From NCBI GenBank assembly GCA_964576715.1, contig CAZNWE010000019.1, positions 1-57,472 of the forward strand: 57,472 nucleotides of DNA, read 5' to 3'. Positions 8,202-17,972 of the stretch are shown piece after piece; within the stretch, counting starts at the first letter, position 1; every line of letters starts with the position of its first letter. The notes below the pieces were generated by a model, which was not told where the DNA came from, did no database searches, and was given only the letters and a program-made list of their open reading frames with translations. Source of the stretch: SLRI01 sp964576715. Its GTDB lineage: Bacteria > Pseudomonadota > Alphaproteobacteria > Geminicoccales > Geminicoccaceae. A program made the position numbers and the translations under genes.

Positions 8202-9206
8202 CTAGACCGCGACCCAGGCCCTCGTCTCCTCGCTGGCGAAGAGGGCGTCGAGGACCTTCATGTTGGCGATGCTGTCCTCCATGGTCATGGCGAGCGGGCC
8301 CAGGCCGCGGACCGCCTTGGAGAACATCTCGCCTTGCAGCCGGTACTGGTTGCAGGCGGGGATCTCGATCACCTCCTCGCCACCGCCGAAGAGATCGCGG
8401 CCGTCGTCGACGGTGATCCGGCAGGGCCGGTCGGCCGGAGCGTTGCAGGGGATCAGGACGGTAATGCGGCCCTTGGTGCCGAGGATGGTGAAGCGCTGGG
8501 TCGGGACGAGCTGGGTCGAGGTGGTCCAGGCCGCCTGCCTTCCGTCGCCGAAGTCGAAGAGGGCGGAGGCCAGCCGGTCGGTGTGGAAAGTGGGGTCGCG
8601 CTCGACCAGGGCGACCACGCGCTCGGGCTCCGCCCCCAGCATCCAGCGGCTCATCAGCGTCATGTAGCAGCCGATATCCATGATGCCGCCGCCGCCGATG
8701 TCGGCGATGTTGCGGACGTTCCGGGGGTCGGTGTTCATGTAGCTGAAGATGCCCGACGCGGCCCGGGGCTCGCCGATCCGGCCCTCGTCGATCAGCGCCT
8801 TGGCCTTCAGCCATTGCGGGTGGCATTTGACCATGAAGGCTTCCTGGAGCAGCTTCTTGGCCTGGTCGCGGGCCTCGACCAGGGTCGCGGCCTCGTGGGC
8901 GTTCATGCCGAGGGGCTTCTCGCACAGCACGTGCTTGCCGGCCTCGAGCGCCTTTTTGGTCCAGGGGACGTGGAGGTGGTTGGGGAGCGGGTTGTAGACC
9001 GCCTCGATCTCGGGGTCGGCGAGCAGGTCCTCATAAGCGCCGTAGGCCTTGGCGATGCCGAGCTCTCGCCTGGCAGCGTCGGCTCGCGCCTGGTCGCGCG
9101 ACGCAATGCCGACGATCTCGATGCCGTCGCCTTCCTGCATCGCCGGGATGACCTTTTCCATCCCGATCCTGGCCACCCCGATGATGCCCCATTTGACCGG
9201 CTGCAT
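8202..9206 (-). CDS. Gfo/Idh/MocA family NAD(P)-dependent oxidoreductase
   Basis: Protein of 334 residues with an N-terminal Rossmann fold (VKWGIIGVARIG at 4-15) and the family signature EKP at 96-98, whose lysine takes part in hydride transfer from a sugar or polyol hydroxyl. The second half begins with GGGIMDIGCY at about residues 168-177, where the Asp and the following residues line the substrate pocket. It is most like xylose/myo-inositol dehydrogenase-type members; the actual sugar is not deducible. It is followed leftward, after a strong hairpin, by the P-type ATPase and preceded by an enoyl-CoA hydratase gene 26 bases away, so co-transcription with the latter is possible. Confidence 0.9.
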   Translation of the reverse strand: MQPVKWGIIGVARIGMEKVIPAMQEGDGIEIVGIASRDQARADAARRELGIAKAYGAYEDLLADPEIEAVYNPLPNHLHVPWTKKALEAGKHVLCEKPLGMNAHEAATLVEARDQAKKLLQEAFMVKCHPQWLKAKALIDEGRIGEPRAASGIFSYMNTDPRNVRNIADIGGGGIMDIGCYMTLMSRWMLGAEPERVVALVERDPTFHTDRLASALFDFGDGRQAAWTTSTQLVPTQRFTILGTKGRITVLIPCNAPADRPCRITVDDGRDLFGGGEEVIEIPACNQYRLQGEMFSKAVRGLGPLAMTMEDSIANMKVLDALFASEETRAWVAV

Positions 9207-9232
9207 GTCGTCTCTCCCTCTGAGTGATCGGT

Positions 9233-10006
9233 CTATTCGCCACGCCAGGCGGGGCAGCGCCTGGCCTTGAAGGCGGCCGTCCCCTCGCTGCCGTCGGCCG
9301 TCTGGGCCAGCATCGTCGAGGCGAAGCTCTCGAGCGTGAGGCCGTCGCCCTGGCCCGCCGCCTCGTCGATCAGCCGCTTGGCGGCCTGGGTGGCCACCGG
9401 CGCACGGGCGGCGAGCGTCCGGGTCAATGCGCGGGCGCGCTCAGGCAGGCTGGCGGCCGGGTGGACCTCGCTGACGAGCCCCCAGGCGAGTGCGGTGGCG
9501 GCGTCGACGGGTGCGCCGGTCAACACCATGTGCTTGGCCCGCGGCCAGCCGATGACGGCGACGAGGCGCCGGGCACCGCCCCAGCCCGGGACGGTGGCGA
9601 TGCCGGTCTCGGGCAGCGCCATGCGGCTCTGGTCGCTGGCCAGGCGGATGTCGCAGGCGAGTGCCAGCTCGAGGCCGCCGCCATAGGCGATCCCGTCGAT
9701 GGCGGCGACGGTCGGCTGGCGCAGGTGGGCGAGGCGATCGAACAGGCGGTTGCCGGGGACGATCCAGCGGTGCCACATGTCGAGCGGGGCCAGGGCTCCC
9801 CAGGCGCCGATATCGGCACCGGCCGAAAAGGCCTTGCCGCCGGTCGCCGTGAGCAGCACAGCACGAACCGCGGCGCTGGCCTCGATCGCGTCGAGTGCCG
9901 CCGCCAGGGCATCGAGCAGCTTCTGGTCCATGGCGTTGAGCTTGGCCGGCCGGTCGAGGGTGAGCGTGGTGACCGGGCCGTCGTGGTCGACGATGAGGCC
10001 GGGCAT
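9233..10006 (-). CDS. Enoyl-CoA hydratase/isomerase (crotonase) family protein
   Basis: Crotonase-fold enzyme of 257 residues. The oxyanion hole segment KAFSAGADIG is at about 58-67 and the second half-motif is IDGIAYGGGLELALACD at 103-119. Both hydratase glutamates are present, Glu113 (GGGLEL) and Glu133 (LPETG), so true hydratase activity on an acyl-CoA is expected rather than only isomerase or dehalogenase chemistry. The start MPGLIVDHDG is the only sensible one. It is divergent from the cyclase gene at 10178, with about 170 bases between them. Its pathway is not indicated by the neighbours. Confidence 0.9.
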   Translation of the reverse strand: MPGLIVDHDGPVTTLTLDRPAKLNAMDQKLLDALAAALDAIEASAAVRAVLLTATGGKAFSAGADIGAWGALAPLDMWHRWIVPGNRLFDRLAHLRQPTVAAIDGIAYGGGLELALACDIRLASDQSRMALPETGIATVPGWGGARRLVAVIGWPRAKHMVLTGAPVDAATALAWGLVSEVHPAASLPERARALTRTLAARAPVATQAAKRLIDEAAGQGDGLTLESFASTMLAQTADGSEGTAAFKARRCPAWRGE

Positions 10007-10177
10007 GGCGGACGGGTCTTTCCGGGACGGGGCGTCGCTTCGGCTGTCCGCTGTTCTAGCCCGAGCGCCATGCCCCTGTCGATTCGGCCGGGGACTCGGG
10101 GCGGATTGGCCGTGGCAGGGCGGGCCGGGCCGGTCTATGGCGTCGCCGCGTCAACAACCGCCACGAGGTCGGTGCCG

Positions 10178-11473
10178 ATGAACGAAGCGGGGGTCGGCGA
10201 TCTTCGGTATCGCCTCTACCGGGAGGCCGAGATTGCCGCCGAGCGGCTCTTGGCGGCGATCCGCATCGTCGTGGCGGTGCTGCTGTGCGCCACCCTGACG
10301 GCGGCGCTCCTGACGGTGGACGAGCCGCCGCCCGAGATCCGCGTCCAGCTGCTGGTCGCGTTTCCGGTGCTGGCGGCCTATCTCGTCGCCGGGGTGCTCT
10401 CGTTCTGGCTCGCGACACCCGAGCGCTTCGCGAGCTGGGTACCCTGGGCCCTGACATTGGCCGATGCCGGGCTCGTGCTGTTCAACATCGCGACCACGGT
10501 GATCAACCTGGGTGCCCCGGCGTCGACCCTTTGGGTGTTTCCGGCGACCTGGCTGGCACCGATCGTTCTCGCCTTCGGCGTGTTTCGCTACCGGCCGGGC
10601 CTGCAGGCGGCGAGCGGCGTGCTGCTGCTCGCGGGCTTTGCGCTCATCCTCGTGACCCTGGAGGACCAGAGCCAGACGCTCTCGGCCATCGCGCCACTCG
10701 TCCAGCTGCCGCCGACGCTCGTGCGCCTGGCAATGCTGGCACTGCTCGCCGGGCTCCTGGTCTTCGCCGCCACCAAGCGACGCGCCCTGCTAGAGCGGGC
10801 GATCGACGAGGCGAGCCGGCGCGCCAATCTCGCCCGCTACCTGCCGCCGGAGATCGCGGCCCTGCTTGCCGGGGGCGAGGTCGAGCGCCTGCGGCAGGGC
10901 TGGGAGGCGGCGGTGGCGCTGCTCATCGTCGACATCCGCGACTTTACCTCCCGCGCCGAGGCGTTGCCGGAGCCTGCCGCGGTGAGCGCCTTTCTCGGCC
11001 GGTTTCGCGGCCATGTGGTCGAGGCGGCGACGGCCAGCGGCGGCGTGGTCGACAAGTTCGTGGGCGACAGCGCGATCCTGGTCTTCGGCGTGCCGACGCC
11101 GCGGCCGGACGACGCCGCGCGGGCGCTGGCCTGTGCGCGGTCGCTCATCGCGCGGATCGCCCGGTGGAACCGGGAGCAGCCGTCGGGCGGGCCGGTGCGG
11201 ATCGGCATCGGCGCGCATTGCGGCCGGGTCTTCGCCGGGGCGGTGGGCGATCCGAGCCGGCTCGAGTTCACGGTGCTGGGCGATCCGGTCAACGTCACCG
11301 CCCGGCTCGAGCAGCTGACCAAGGAGCTGGGCGTCGCGCTCCTGGCGTCGCGCGAGCTGGTCGAGCGGGCGGGCGAGAGCATCGGCTGGCGGCCCTTGCC
11401 GCCGACCACGCTGCGCGGGCGTACGGCTGCGGTGGCGGTGATGGCCTGGGACGGCTCGACCGATGCCGCATGA
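10178..11473 (+). CDS. Membrane-bound class III adenylate/guanylate cyclase
   Basis: Protein of 431 residues with about five to six membrane helices in residues 25-200, a short connecting helix, and a class III cyclase catalytic domain from about 245 to 425. The metal-binding aspartates are Asp252 in VDIRDFT and Asp297 in DKFVGDSAIL. The substrate and transition-state positions are FTVLGDPVNVTARLE, with Asn372 and Arg376 kept, so the enzyme should be active; Lys293 favours ATP as substrate. The start MNEAGVGD is chosen because the frame upstream is only antisense of the hydratase gene. Directly downstream lies the remnant of a soluble multi-domain cyclase regulator. Confidence 0.88.
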   Translation: MNEAGVGDLRYRLYREAEIAAERLLAAIRIVVAVLLCATLTAALLTVDEPPPEIRVQLLVAFPVLAAYLVAGVLSFWLATPERFASWVPWALTLADAGLVLFNIATTVINLGAPASTLWVFPATWLAPIVLAFGVFRYRPGLQAASGVLLLAGFALILVTLEDQSQTLSAIAPLVQLPPTLVRLAMLALLAGLLVFAATKRRALLERAIDEASRRANLARYLPPEIAALLAGGEVERLRQGWEAAVALLIVDIRDFTSRAEALPEPAAVSAFLGRFRGHVVEAATASGGVVDKFVGDSAILVFGVPTPRPDDAARALACARSLIARIARWNREQPSGGPVRIGIGAHCGRVFAGAVGDPSRLEFTVLGDPVNVTARLEQLTKELGVALLASRELVERAGESIGWRPLPPTTLRGRTAAVAVMAWDGSTDAA

Positions 11474-11604
11474 GGGCGCCGGCCTTTGGCCTTGCGTTGC
11501 GCCGGGCAACGTCGAAGCTTGACAACGGTCGCGCTGCTTGCGCGGTGTGGCGGCATCCGGGACGACAAGGCCAAGGCCGCCTCGCTACGCGACGAGGAAC
11601 GGCG

Positions 11605-14505
11605 ATGACCGATCTCGACAGGTGGCTCGCCGACCTGGGTCTCGGGCAGTTCGTGGGGCTGTTTCGCGACAACCTGATCGATGATGACGTCCTGCCGAGC
11701 CTGACCGACGCCGATCTCAACGAACTCGGCCTGCCGCATCGGTATCGCCACCGGGCTCGTGGTGGTCGGCGAGCTGATCGGCGAAGGGGTGGCGCAGGAG
11801 CAGACCGTGGTCGGCGAGACGCCGAACCTGGCGGCGCGGTTGCAGGGTTTGGCCGAGTCGGGTCAGGTGGTGATCACCGACACCACCCGGCAGCTGGTTG
11901 GTGCCGCATTCGATCTCGCACGGCTCGCGGCGCAGGCGCTGAAAGGAGTGTCGCTGCCGGTAGCACCCTTCGCGGTGCTGGGTGCGCGCGCCGCCGGCAG
12001 CCGCTTCGAGGCCAGGAGCGGTGCTGCCTTCCTGCCGATGGTCGGCCGTGACCAGGAGCTGGCGCTGCTGCTGGAGCGCTGGGGCCAGGCGAAGAGCGGC
12101 GAGGGCCAGGGTGTGCTGCTGATCGGCGAGGCCGGGATCGGCAAGTCGCGCATCACCCGGGCGCTGCTCGATGCGCTGCGCGCCGAGCCGCATATGTCCG
12201 CATCCGCTTCCAATGCTCGCCCTACCACGCCGACAGCGCCTTCTGGCCGGTGATCCAGGAGCTGAGCCGTGCGGCGGGATTGGCCGACCAGGACACGGCC
12301 GAGCAGCAGCTCGACAAGCTCGAGGCCGTGCTGGGCAAGGCCGGCGACACGTCGGCGGCACCGCTGCTCACCGATCTTTTGGGCCTCGACGGCAGCGGCC
12401 GCTACGGTGCGATCGAGCTGGCCCCGCAGGCGCAGCGCACCCGCACACTCCGGGCGCTGATCGACCAGATTTTCGGCCTCGCCCGCCAGCAGCCGGTGCT
12501 GCTCGTGCTCGAGGACGCGCACTGGATCGACCCGACCACGCTCGAGCTCGTCGAGCAGGCGCTCGATCGCGGTGCTGCCGCACCCGTCCTGCTGCTACTG
12601 ACCAGCCGGCCCGAGAACCAGCCGGCGCTGGCCGGCCATCCGCACATCACCCGGCTCACCCTCAACCGCCTCGGCCGGGCCGGGGTCGAGGCGATCGTCG
12701 AGCGGCTGAGCAGCGGCACGCGCCTGCCCGTCGCGGTGATCGACACCATCATCGCGCGGACCGACGGCGTGCCGCTGTTCGTCGAGGAGCTGACCAAGGC
12801 CGTTATCGAGGCCGGCGATGCCAGGGTGCCGGCGAGCCTGCACGATTCGCTGATGGCCCGGCTCGACCGCATCCCCGAGGTCAAGGAGATCGCCCAGATC
12901 GCGGCCTGCATCGGCCGCGAGTTCGACCACGCGCTGCTCACCGCGGTCGCCGATCATTCGGAGGCGGCGCTCACCGACGGCCTCGGCAAGCTGGCAAGAG
13001 CCGAGCTCGTCTTCCGCCGCGGCACGCCGCCCGAGGCGCACTACAGCTTCAAGCACGCCCTGGTCCGCGACGCCGCCTATGAGAGCCTGCTGAAGACTCG
13101 GCGCCGCGCGCTGCACGGCCGCATCGCCGATGCGTTGCGGCATCGTTTTCCCCAGCGCGTCAGCGATCAGCCCGAGCTGGTCGCCCGACACGTCACCGAA
13201 GCCGGGCTGATCGAGGCAGCGATCCCGCTTTGGCAGCAGGCCGGCGAACGCGCCGTTCGAGCCTCCGCAAACGCCGAGGCGATCGCCCATTTCCGCCAGG
13301 CCATCGCCCTGACCGAGATGCTGCCGCCGGGCGAGGCCACGCGGCTGCAGGAGCTCGGCCTGCAGACCCGCATGATCGGGCCGCTCATTGCCGCCAACGG
13401 CTGGACCATGACCGGCACACGAGCCGCCTGCGCCCGCGCGCAGGCCCTGGCCCGGGATAGCGACCCTCCGGATCTTCCCTTCCCGGCGCTTTACGGCCAG
13501 TGGACCATGCATTTCGTCAGCGGGGACATAGCGAGCGCGCGCCCCGTCGAGGAGCGGTTCTGGCGGCTCGCCCAAGCGCACGACGATGCGGGGCCGCGAG
13601 TGATTGCCCTCCGCATTCGCGGCAACCACCTTTATTGGATGGGGCGAACGCGAGCGGCCGCGCATGAATATGCCCTCACCTTGTCGCTCTACGACAACGA
13701 ACGTCACGCGGTGCTCACCTACCAGTACGGCACAAATCCGAGTATTGCAGCCTCGAGCTTGCGCAGCGCGGCACAATGGGAACTCGGCTATCCCGACCAG
13801 GCAGCCGAGGGGGCCAATCGAGCGATCGATGCAGCACTCCAGCTCGCCCACGCCAACACCATCGGCTACGCGCTGGTTTGGGCCGGGCAGCTCTGCTTTC
13901 ACCTGCTTCGCGATTGTGCCGCGGTCGCCCGTCGCGCGCGTGAGGCCGCTGCTTTGGCCGAGGAGCAGGGCCTGCCAACGTGGCAAGCCATGACGGAGAT
14001 TGGCTTCGGCTGGAGCGAGGCCGTCTCGCTCAGGAGGCCCGAGGGACTGGCGATGGTTCGGCGCGGTATCGCCGCCCTCGAAGCGCAGGGCACCTTGTTC
14101 TATCACACCTTCAACCTGCTGCGGCTGGCCGAGGCGCAGCTGGCGCTCGGCTGGCCCGACGACGCGCTGGCGACCCTGAACGATGCCCTGGCTGTTGGCG
14201 AGCGGCAAGAGGAAGTCTGGCTCGAGTCCGAGCTGCGCCGGCAGCGCGGCCTCGTTCGGCTCGACCGCGGCGGCGATGCCGCGGCGGCGGAGGCGGACCT
14301 GCACCAGGCACTAAAGCTGGCCCGCGAGCGCGAGACCCGCTCCTGAGAGCTCCGCGTCGCCCGCGACCTCGCCAGCCTCTGGGCCGAGCGTGGTGAGCGG
14401 CAGCGGGCGCTCGACCACCTGGCTCCGGTCTACGACTGGTTCACCGAGGGCTTCGACACGCCGGACCTGGCCGAGGCCAAGGCGCTCTTGGACGCGCTCG
14501 GCTGA
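11605..14505 (+). pseudogene. Decayed SAM domain-cyclase-AAA ATPase-TPR regulator
   Basis: An intact relative has an N-terminal SAM domain, a class III cyclase homology domain, an AAA/NB ATPase and a long TPR tail (about 1,100 residues). Here the SAM domain is intact (MTDLDRWLADLGLGQF) and then jumps at about 11731-11740 into RIGIATGLVVVGELIGEG in another frame, so nearly all of the cyclase core is missing. A two-base insertion (CATATG where CATG is expected) near 12192-12196 shifts frame again between LRAEPH and RIRFQCSPYH. At 14344-14346 a TGA sits where Trp is expected (ETRS-stop-ELRVARDLA), and the frame continues to a TGA at 14503-14505. The Walker A GEAGIGKS is at about 12126-12149. The lesions may be real decay; the short indel could be an assembly error. 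Confidence 0.85.
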
Positions 14506-14529
14506 GCAGGTAGCGGCCGGTGCCGCCGC

Positions 14530-16137
14530 TCAGGCCGCGTCCTCGGCTGTCCTGCGGTTGCCTTTCACGAGGTCGGCGGCCTTTTCGCCGATCATGATCG
14601 AGGCGGCGTTGGTGTTGGAGCTGACGACGCGCGGCATGATCGAGCTGTCGCAGATCCTGAGCCGCTCGATGCCGTGGACGCGGCAGTCGGGGTCGACCAC
14701 GGCCATGTCGTCGGTACCCATCTTGCAGGAGCCGACGGGGTGGTAGTCGGTCTTGCCGAGCCGCCGGGCATAGGCCTCGAGCTCGGCGCGGGCGGTGACG
14801 CCGGGGCCCGGCAGGTGCTCCTTCTTCACAAACTTCCGGAGCGCCGGCTGGGCCATGATCTCGCGGGCGGAGGCGAGGCCGCGGAGCGAGGCGTCCAGGT
14901 CCGCGGGCTCTATCCAGTAGCCGGGGTCGATCAGCGGTGCCGCCTGTGGGTCGGCGGAGCGAAGCCTGATGCTGCCGCGGGACTTGGGCCTCAGGTAGCA
15001 GGCATTGAGCGTGCAGCCATAGCCCGAGGGGACGGGCGGGACGCCGGCCTCGACCCCGGCACCGGGGATGAAGTGGTGCTGGATGTCGGGGCTGGGCTCG
15101 GCCGGATCGGTGGTGACGAAGGCGCCGCCCTCGGCGAGGTTGGAGGTCACCGGCCCGGATTTCAGGACCATGAACTCGAGCCCGGCCCAGAGCATGCGGT
15201 GCGGGCGGGTGTGCTTGTCGTAGGAGTGCGGGCCGTTGAGCTCGGCGATGGTGTAGACGTCGATGTGGTCGTGGAAGTTCTTGCCGACGCCGGGAAGGTC
15301 GTGGGTGACCTCGATGCCGAGCGCCTTCAGCTCGTCAGCCGGGCCGATGCCGGAGAGCAGCAGGAGGCGGGGCGAGCCCACGGCACCCGCGGTGACGATC
15401 ACCTCGGCCTCGGCCCGGGCGATGTGCTGGCGGCCGAGGCGGCTGTAGGCGACGCCCACCGCCCGGCCGTGCTCGACGAGCAGGCGCTCGACCTGGACGT
15501 TGGTGACAAGCTCGAGGTTCGGGCGCTTCAAGGCCTCCTTCAGGTAGCCGACGGCGGCCGAACAGCGCCGGCCGCCCCGCTGGGTCACCTGGTAGAGGCC
15601 GCAGCCGGCCTGGTCGCGGCCGTTGAAGTCGGGATTGTAGGGGATGCCAGCCTCTTGTGCGGCGCGGACGAAAGCCTTGGTCAAGGGGTGCGGCGAGCGG
15701 AGGTCGGAGACCCCCAAGGGGCCGCCGGTGCCGTGCCAGTCATTGCTGAAGCGTTCGTTGTCCTCGGCCTTCCTGAAATAGGGCAAAACGTCCCGGTAGG
15801 CCCAGCCGCTGCAGCCTTCCTCGTCGGCCCAGGCGTCGTAGTCGGCGGCGTTGCCGCGGGTGTAGACCATGGCGTTGATCGAGCTGCCGCCGCCGAGGAC
15901 CCTGCCCTGCGGGAAGATCATCTCGCGGTGGTCGGCGTGGGTGAGCGGGGCGGTCTTGTAGCCCCAGGTCAAGGGGCCGTCGGTCATCCGGTAGAAGCCG
16001 ACCGGGAGATGGATCAGCTGATGGGTGTCCATCGGCCCGGCTTCGAGCAGCAGCACCCTGGCGTCCGGCAGCTCGGACAGCCTCGCCGCCATGACGCAGC
16101 CGGCCGAGCCGCCGCCGACGATGACGTAGTCGGGCAT
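14530..16137 (-). CDS. GMC-family FAD-dependent oxidoreductase (choline/alcohol dehydrogenase type)
   Basis: Flavoenzyme of 535 residues. The ADP-binding fold VGGGSAGCVMAARL is at about 6-19, the GMC signature 1 GRVLGGGSSINAMVYTRG lies near residues 78-95, and signature 2 GAVGSPRLLLLSGIGP lies near 250-265. The catalytic His is in DYHPVGSCKMG near residue 468, with the second active-site residue Asn in SSNTNA near 511. This set is shared by choline dehydrogenase, glucose dehydrogenase and long-chain alcohol dehydrogenases, so the substrate is open. The start MPDYVIVGG follows a GGGGAGGGG stretch. It begins 19 bases after the CoA-transferase gene and is probably in its operon. Confidence 0.92.
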   Translation of the reverse strand: MPDYVIVGGGSAGCVMAARLSELPDARVLLLEAGPMDTHQLIHLPVGFYRMTDGPLTWGYKTAPLTHADHREMIFPQGRVLGGGSSINAMVYTRGNAADYDAWADEEGCSGWAYRDVLPYFRKAEDNERFSNDWHGTGGPLGVSDLRSPHPLTKAFVRAAQEAGIPYNPDFNGRDQAGCGLYQVTQRGGRRCSAAVGYLKEALKRPNLELVTNVQVERLLVEHGRAVGVAYSRLGRQHIARAEAEVIVTAGAVGSPRLLLLSGIGPADELKALGIEVTHDLPGVGKNFHDHIDVYTIAELNGPHSYDKHTRPHRMLWAGLEFMVLKSGPVTSNLAEGGAFVTTDPAEPSPDIQHHFIPGAGVEAGVPPVPSGYGCTLNACYLRPKSRGSIRLRSADPQAAPLIDPGYWIEPADLDASLRGLASAREIMAQPALRKFVKKEHLPGPGVTARAELEAYARRLGKTDYHPVGSCKMGTDDMAVVDPDCRVHGIERLRICDSSIMPRVVSSNTNAASIMIGEKAADLVKGNRRTAEDAA

Positions 16138-16156
16138 GGCTGCCCCCTCCCCTGGT

Positions 16157-17701
16157 TCAGGCTTCGGTGAAGTGATGCGCCGCCATGGTCGCAGGGCTGC
16201 CCTCGATGAGCGGCATGAAGCCCATGCGCTGGACGATGTCGCGCTCGATGTCGAGGCCTTTGGCGACCTCGACGAGCTGCACGCCCTGTTCGGCGAGGCG
16301 GAAGACGGCGCGCTCGGTGACGTAGAGCACCTCCTGGCCCTGGGCCCGGGCGACGGCACCCGAGAACGAGATCTGGGCCACGTCGGCGACGAGCTTTCGC
16401 ACCTCGCCCGGCTGGTCGATCACGAGCCCGCCATCCTGCGCCCGGGCCTTAAGGCCCTTGGCCTCGAAGGTGCCGCAGAAAACGACTTTCTGTGCATTTT
16501 GGGTGATGTCGACGAAGCCGCCGGGGCCCACCACCTTGCCGCCGAGGTGCGAGACGTTGACGTTGCCGGCGTGGTCGAGCTCGGCCATGCCGAGGCAGGC
16601 GGTGTCGATGCCGCCACCGGAATAGAAGTCGAACTGGTCGAGCGAGCTGACCATGGCGTCGGGGTAGCGCGAGGCACCGAAGAGGTCGCCGTCGAGGAGC
16701 TGGCCGTTGTGCATGCCCTGCTCGACGGTGATCCAGATGTCCTGGAGGCGGCCCTGCTCCTGCAGCAGTGCCGGGATGCCGCCCGGGATGCCGAAGCCGA
16801 AATTGACCGACTGGCCGGCCCCGACCTCGAGCGAGGCGCGGCTGGCGATGATCCGGCGCAGGCCCTTTGGTGGCGGCTCGTCGGTGCCGGATGGGCGCTC
16901 GCCGGTCAGCTCGCCGGCCAGCGCCAGGTCGTATGGCCCGAAGAGGTGCGTCTGTGGCTGGTCGGGGGCGAGGATGATGGAATCGACGAGGATGCCCGGG
17001 ACGCTGACGGCCCGTGCCCGGAGGCTGCCGCGCGGTACCCGGTTCTGCACCTGGGCGAGCACGACGCCGCGGCAATTGTGGGCGGCCATGGCGACGGTCT
17101 TGACGTCGATGTCGGCGGCTTCCCTGGCCGTCGTGATGTTGCCCACCGCGTCGGCATCGCTGCCGCGGATGACGCCGACCTGGATGGGAAAGGGCTTGTA
17201 GCGGAGCAGCTCCTTGCCCTCGAAGCGGGCGAGCTCGACCAGTGGCTCGGAAGCCCTGGCCCGGTCGTTGACGGCACCGCCGCCGTGCCGCGGGTCGGCG
17301 AAGGTGCCGAGCCCCACATGGGTGAAGAGGCCGGGCCGGCCGGCAGCGATCTCGCGGACCAGCAGCATGATCGCTCCTGCCGGCAGGGTGAAGGCCTCGA
17401 TGGCGTCGCTCTCGGCCAAAGCCTGCATCTGCGGCGACCAGGTCCAGTGGCCGCCGATGACCCGGCGGACCATGCCCTCGTGCGCCAGCCGGCTGATGCC
17501 GCGGCGGCCACGCGCCCCGATGCCCAGGGCATGGACGACGGTGAGGCTTCGGGGATGCCCGGTGGTGAGAAAGCGCGCCTCGATCGCTTGCAGCACCGCA
17601 TCGGGCTCGATCAGCCCGCCGCCCGAGCCCGCCACGGCGATGCTGTCGCCGTCCCCGACCCTGGCCGCCTGCTCGGCCGGCGTTTCGAACCGTGCGCGCA
17701 T
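16157..17701 (-). CDS. Acyl-CoA:carboxylate CoA-transferase (YdiF/propionate CoA-transferase type)
   Basis: Fused alpha/beta CoA-transferase of 514 residues that moves CoA between an acyl-CoA and a short-chain acid such as acetate, propionate or acetoacetate. The N-terminal half has GSGGGLIEPD at 26-34 and the C-terminal half has VNFGFGIPGGIP at 299-310. The catalytic glutamate is Glu327 in VEQG, and GGKVVGPGGFVDITQ follows at about 380-395. The ATG at 17701 (MRARFETP) is preferred over an upstream start because homologues begin here. Paired with a GMC alcohol oxidase, it could handle the acid formed from alcohol oxidation, but this is inference. Confidence 0.9.
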   Translation of the reverse strand: MRARFETPAEQAARVGDGDSIAVAGSGGGLIEPDAVLQAIEARFLTTGHPRSLTVVHALGIGARGRRGISRLAHEGMVRRVIGGHWTWSPQMQALAESDAIEAFTLPAGAIMLLVREIAAGRPGLFTHVGLGTFADPRHGGGAVNDRARASEPLVELARFEGKELLRYKPFPIQVGVIRGSDADAVGNITTAREAADIDVKTVAMAAHNCRGVVLAQVQNRVPRGSLRARAVSVPGILVDSIILAPDQPQTHLFGPYDLALAGELTGERPSGTDEPPPKGLRRIIASRASLEVGAGQSVNFGFGIPGGIPALLQEQGRLQDIWITVEQGMHNGQLLDGDLFGASRYPDAMVSSLDQFDFYSGGGIDTACLGMAELDHAGNVNVSHLGGKVVGPGGFVDITQNAQKVVFCGTFEAKGLKARAQDGGLVIDQPGEVRKLVADVAQISFSGAVARAQGQEVLYVTERAVFRLAEQGVQLVEVAKGLDIERDIVQRMGFMPLIEGSPATMAAHHFTEA

Positions 17702-17972
17702 CGGCGTCGTCGACCTCCCTGCCAGGGTCCTGGTAACGAGGCGGCGGGCCTGGGGCAAGGGGCGGTTTCAGCGTTCGACGCGGCGGTTGCCGTCGGCGGT
17801 CGGCGCGGCGGGACAGCGGACGACCAGCACGGCGACCGGGCCTGCACCGTAGACCTTTTGCAACGCCCTTGTCTGGAAGACCTCCACCAGCCGTCCCGCC
17901 AGCTTGGTCCAACCGGCTGCTTGTGCTAAGCGCACCGCCAAACGATGTTCACCATAGCCGGAGTCCGCGCCA

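Noticed and set aside
5258..8416. Very long plus-strand open frame opposite the P-type ATPase
   Set aside because: It is the antisense of a well-supported gene with all P-type motifs; at this GC content long antisense frames are common and its translation is low-complexity.
9224..10177. Upstream extension of the cyclase frame at 10178
   Set aside because: The extension is antisense to the enoyl-CoA hydratase gene and has no membrane or domain features.
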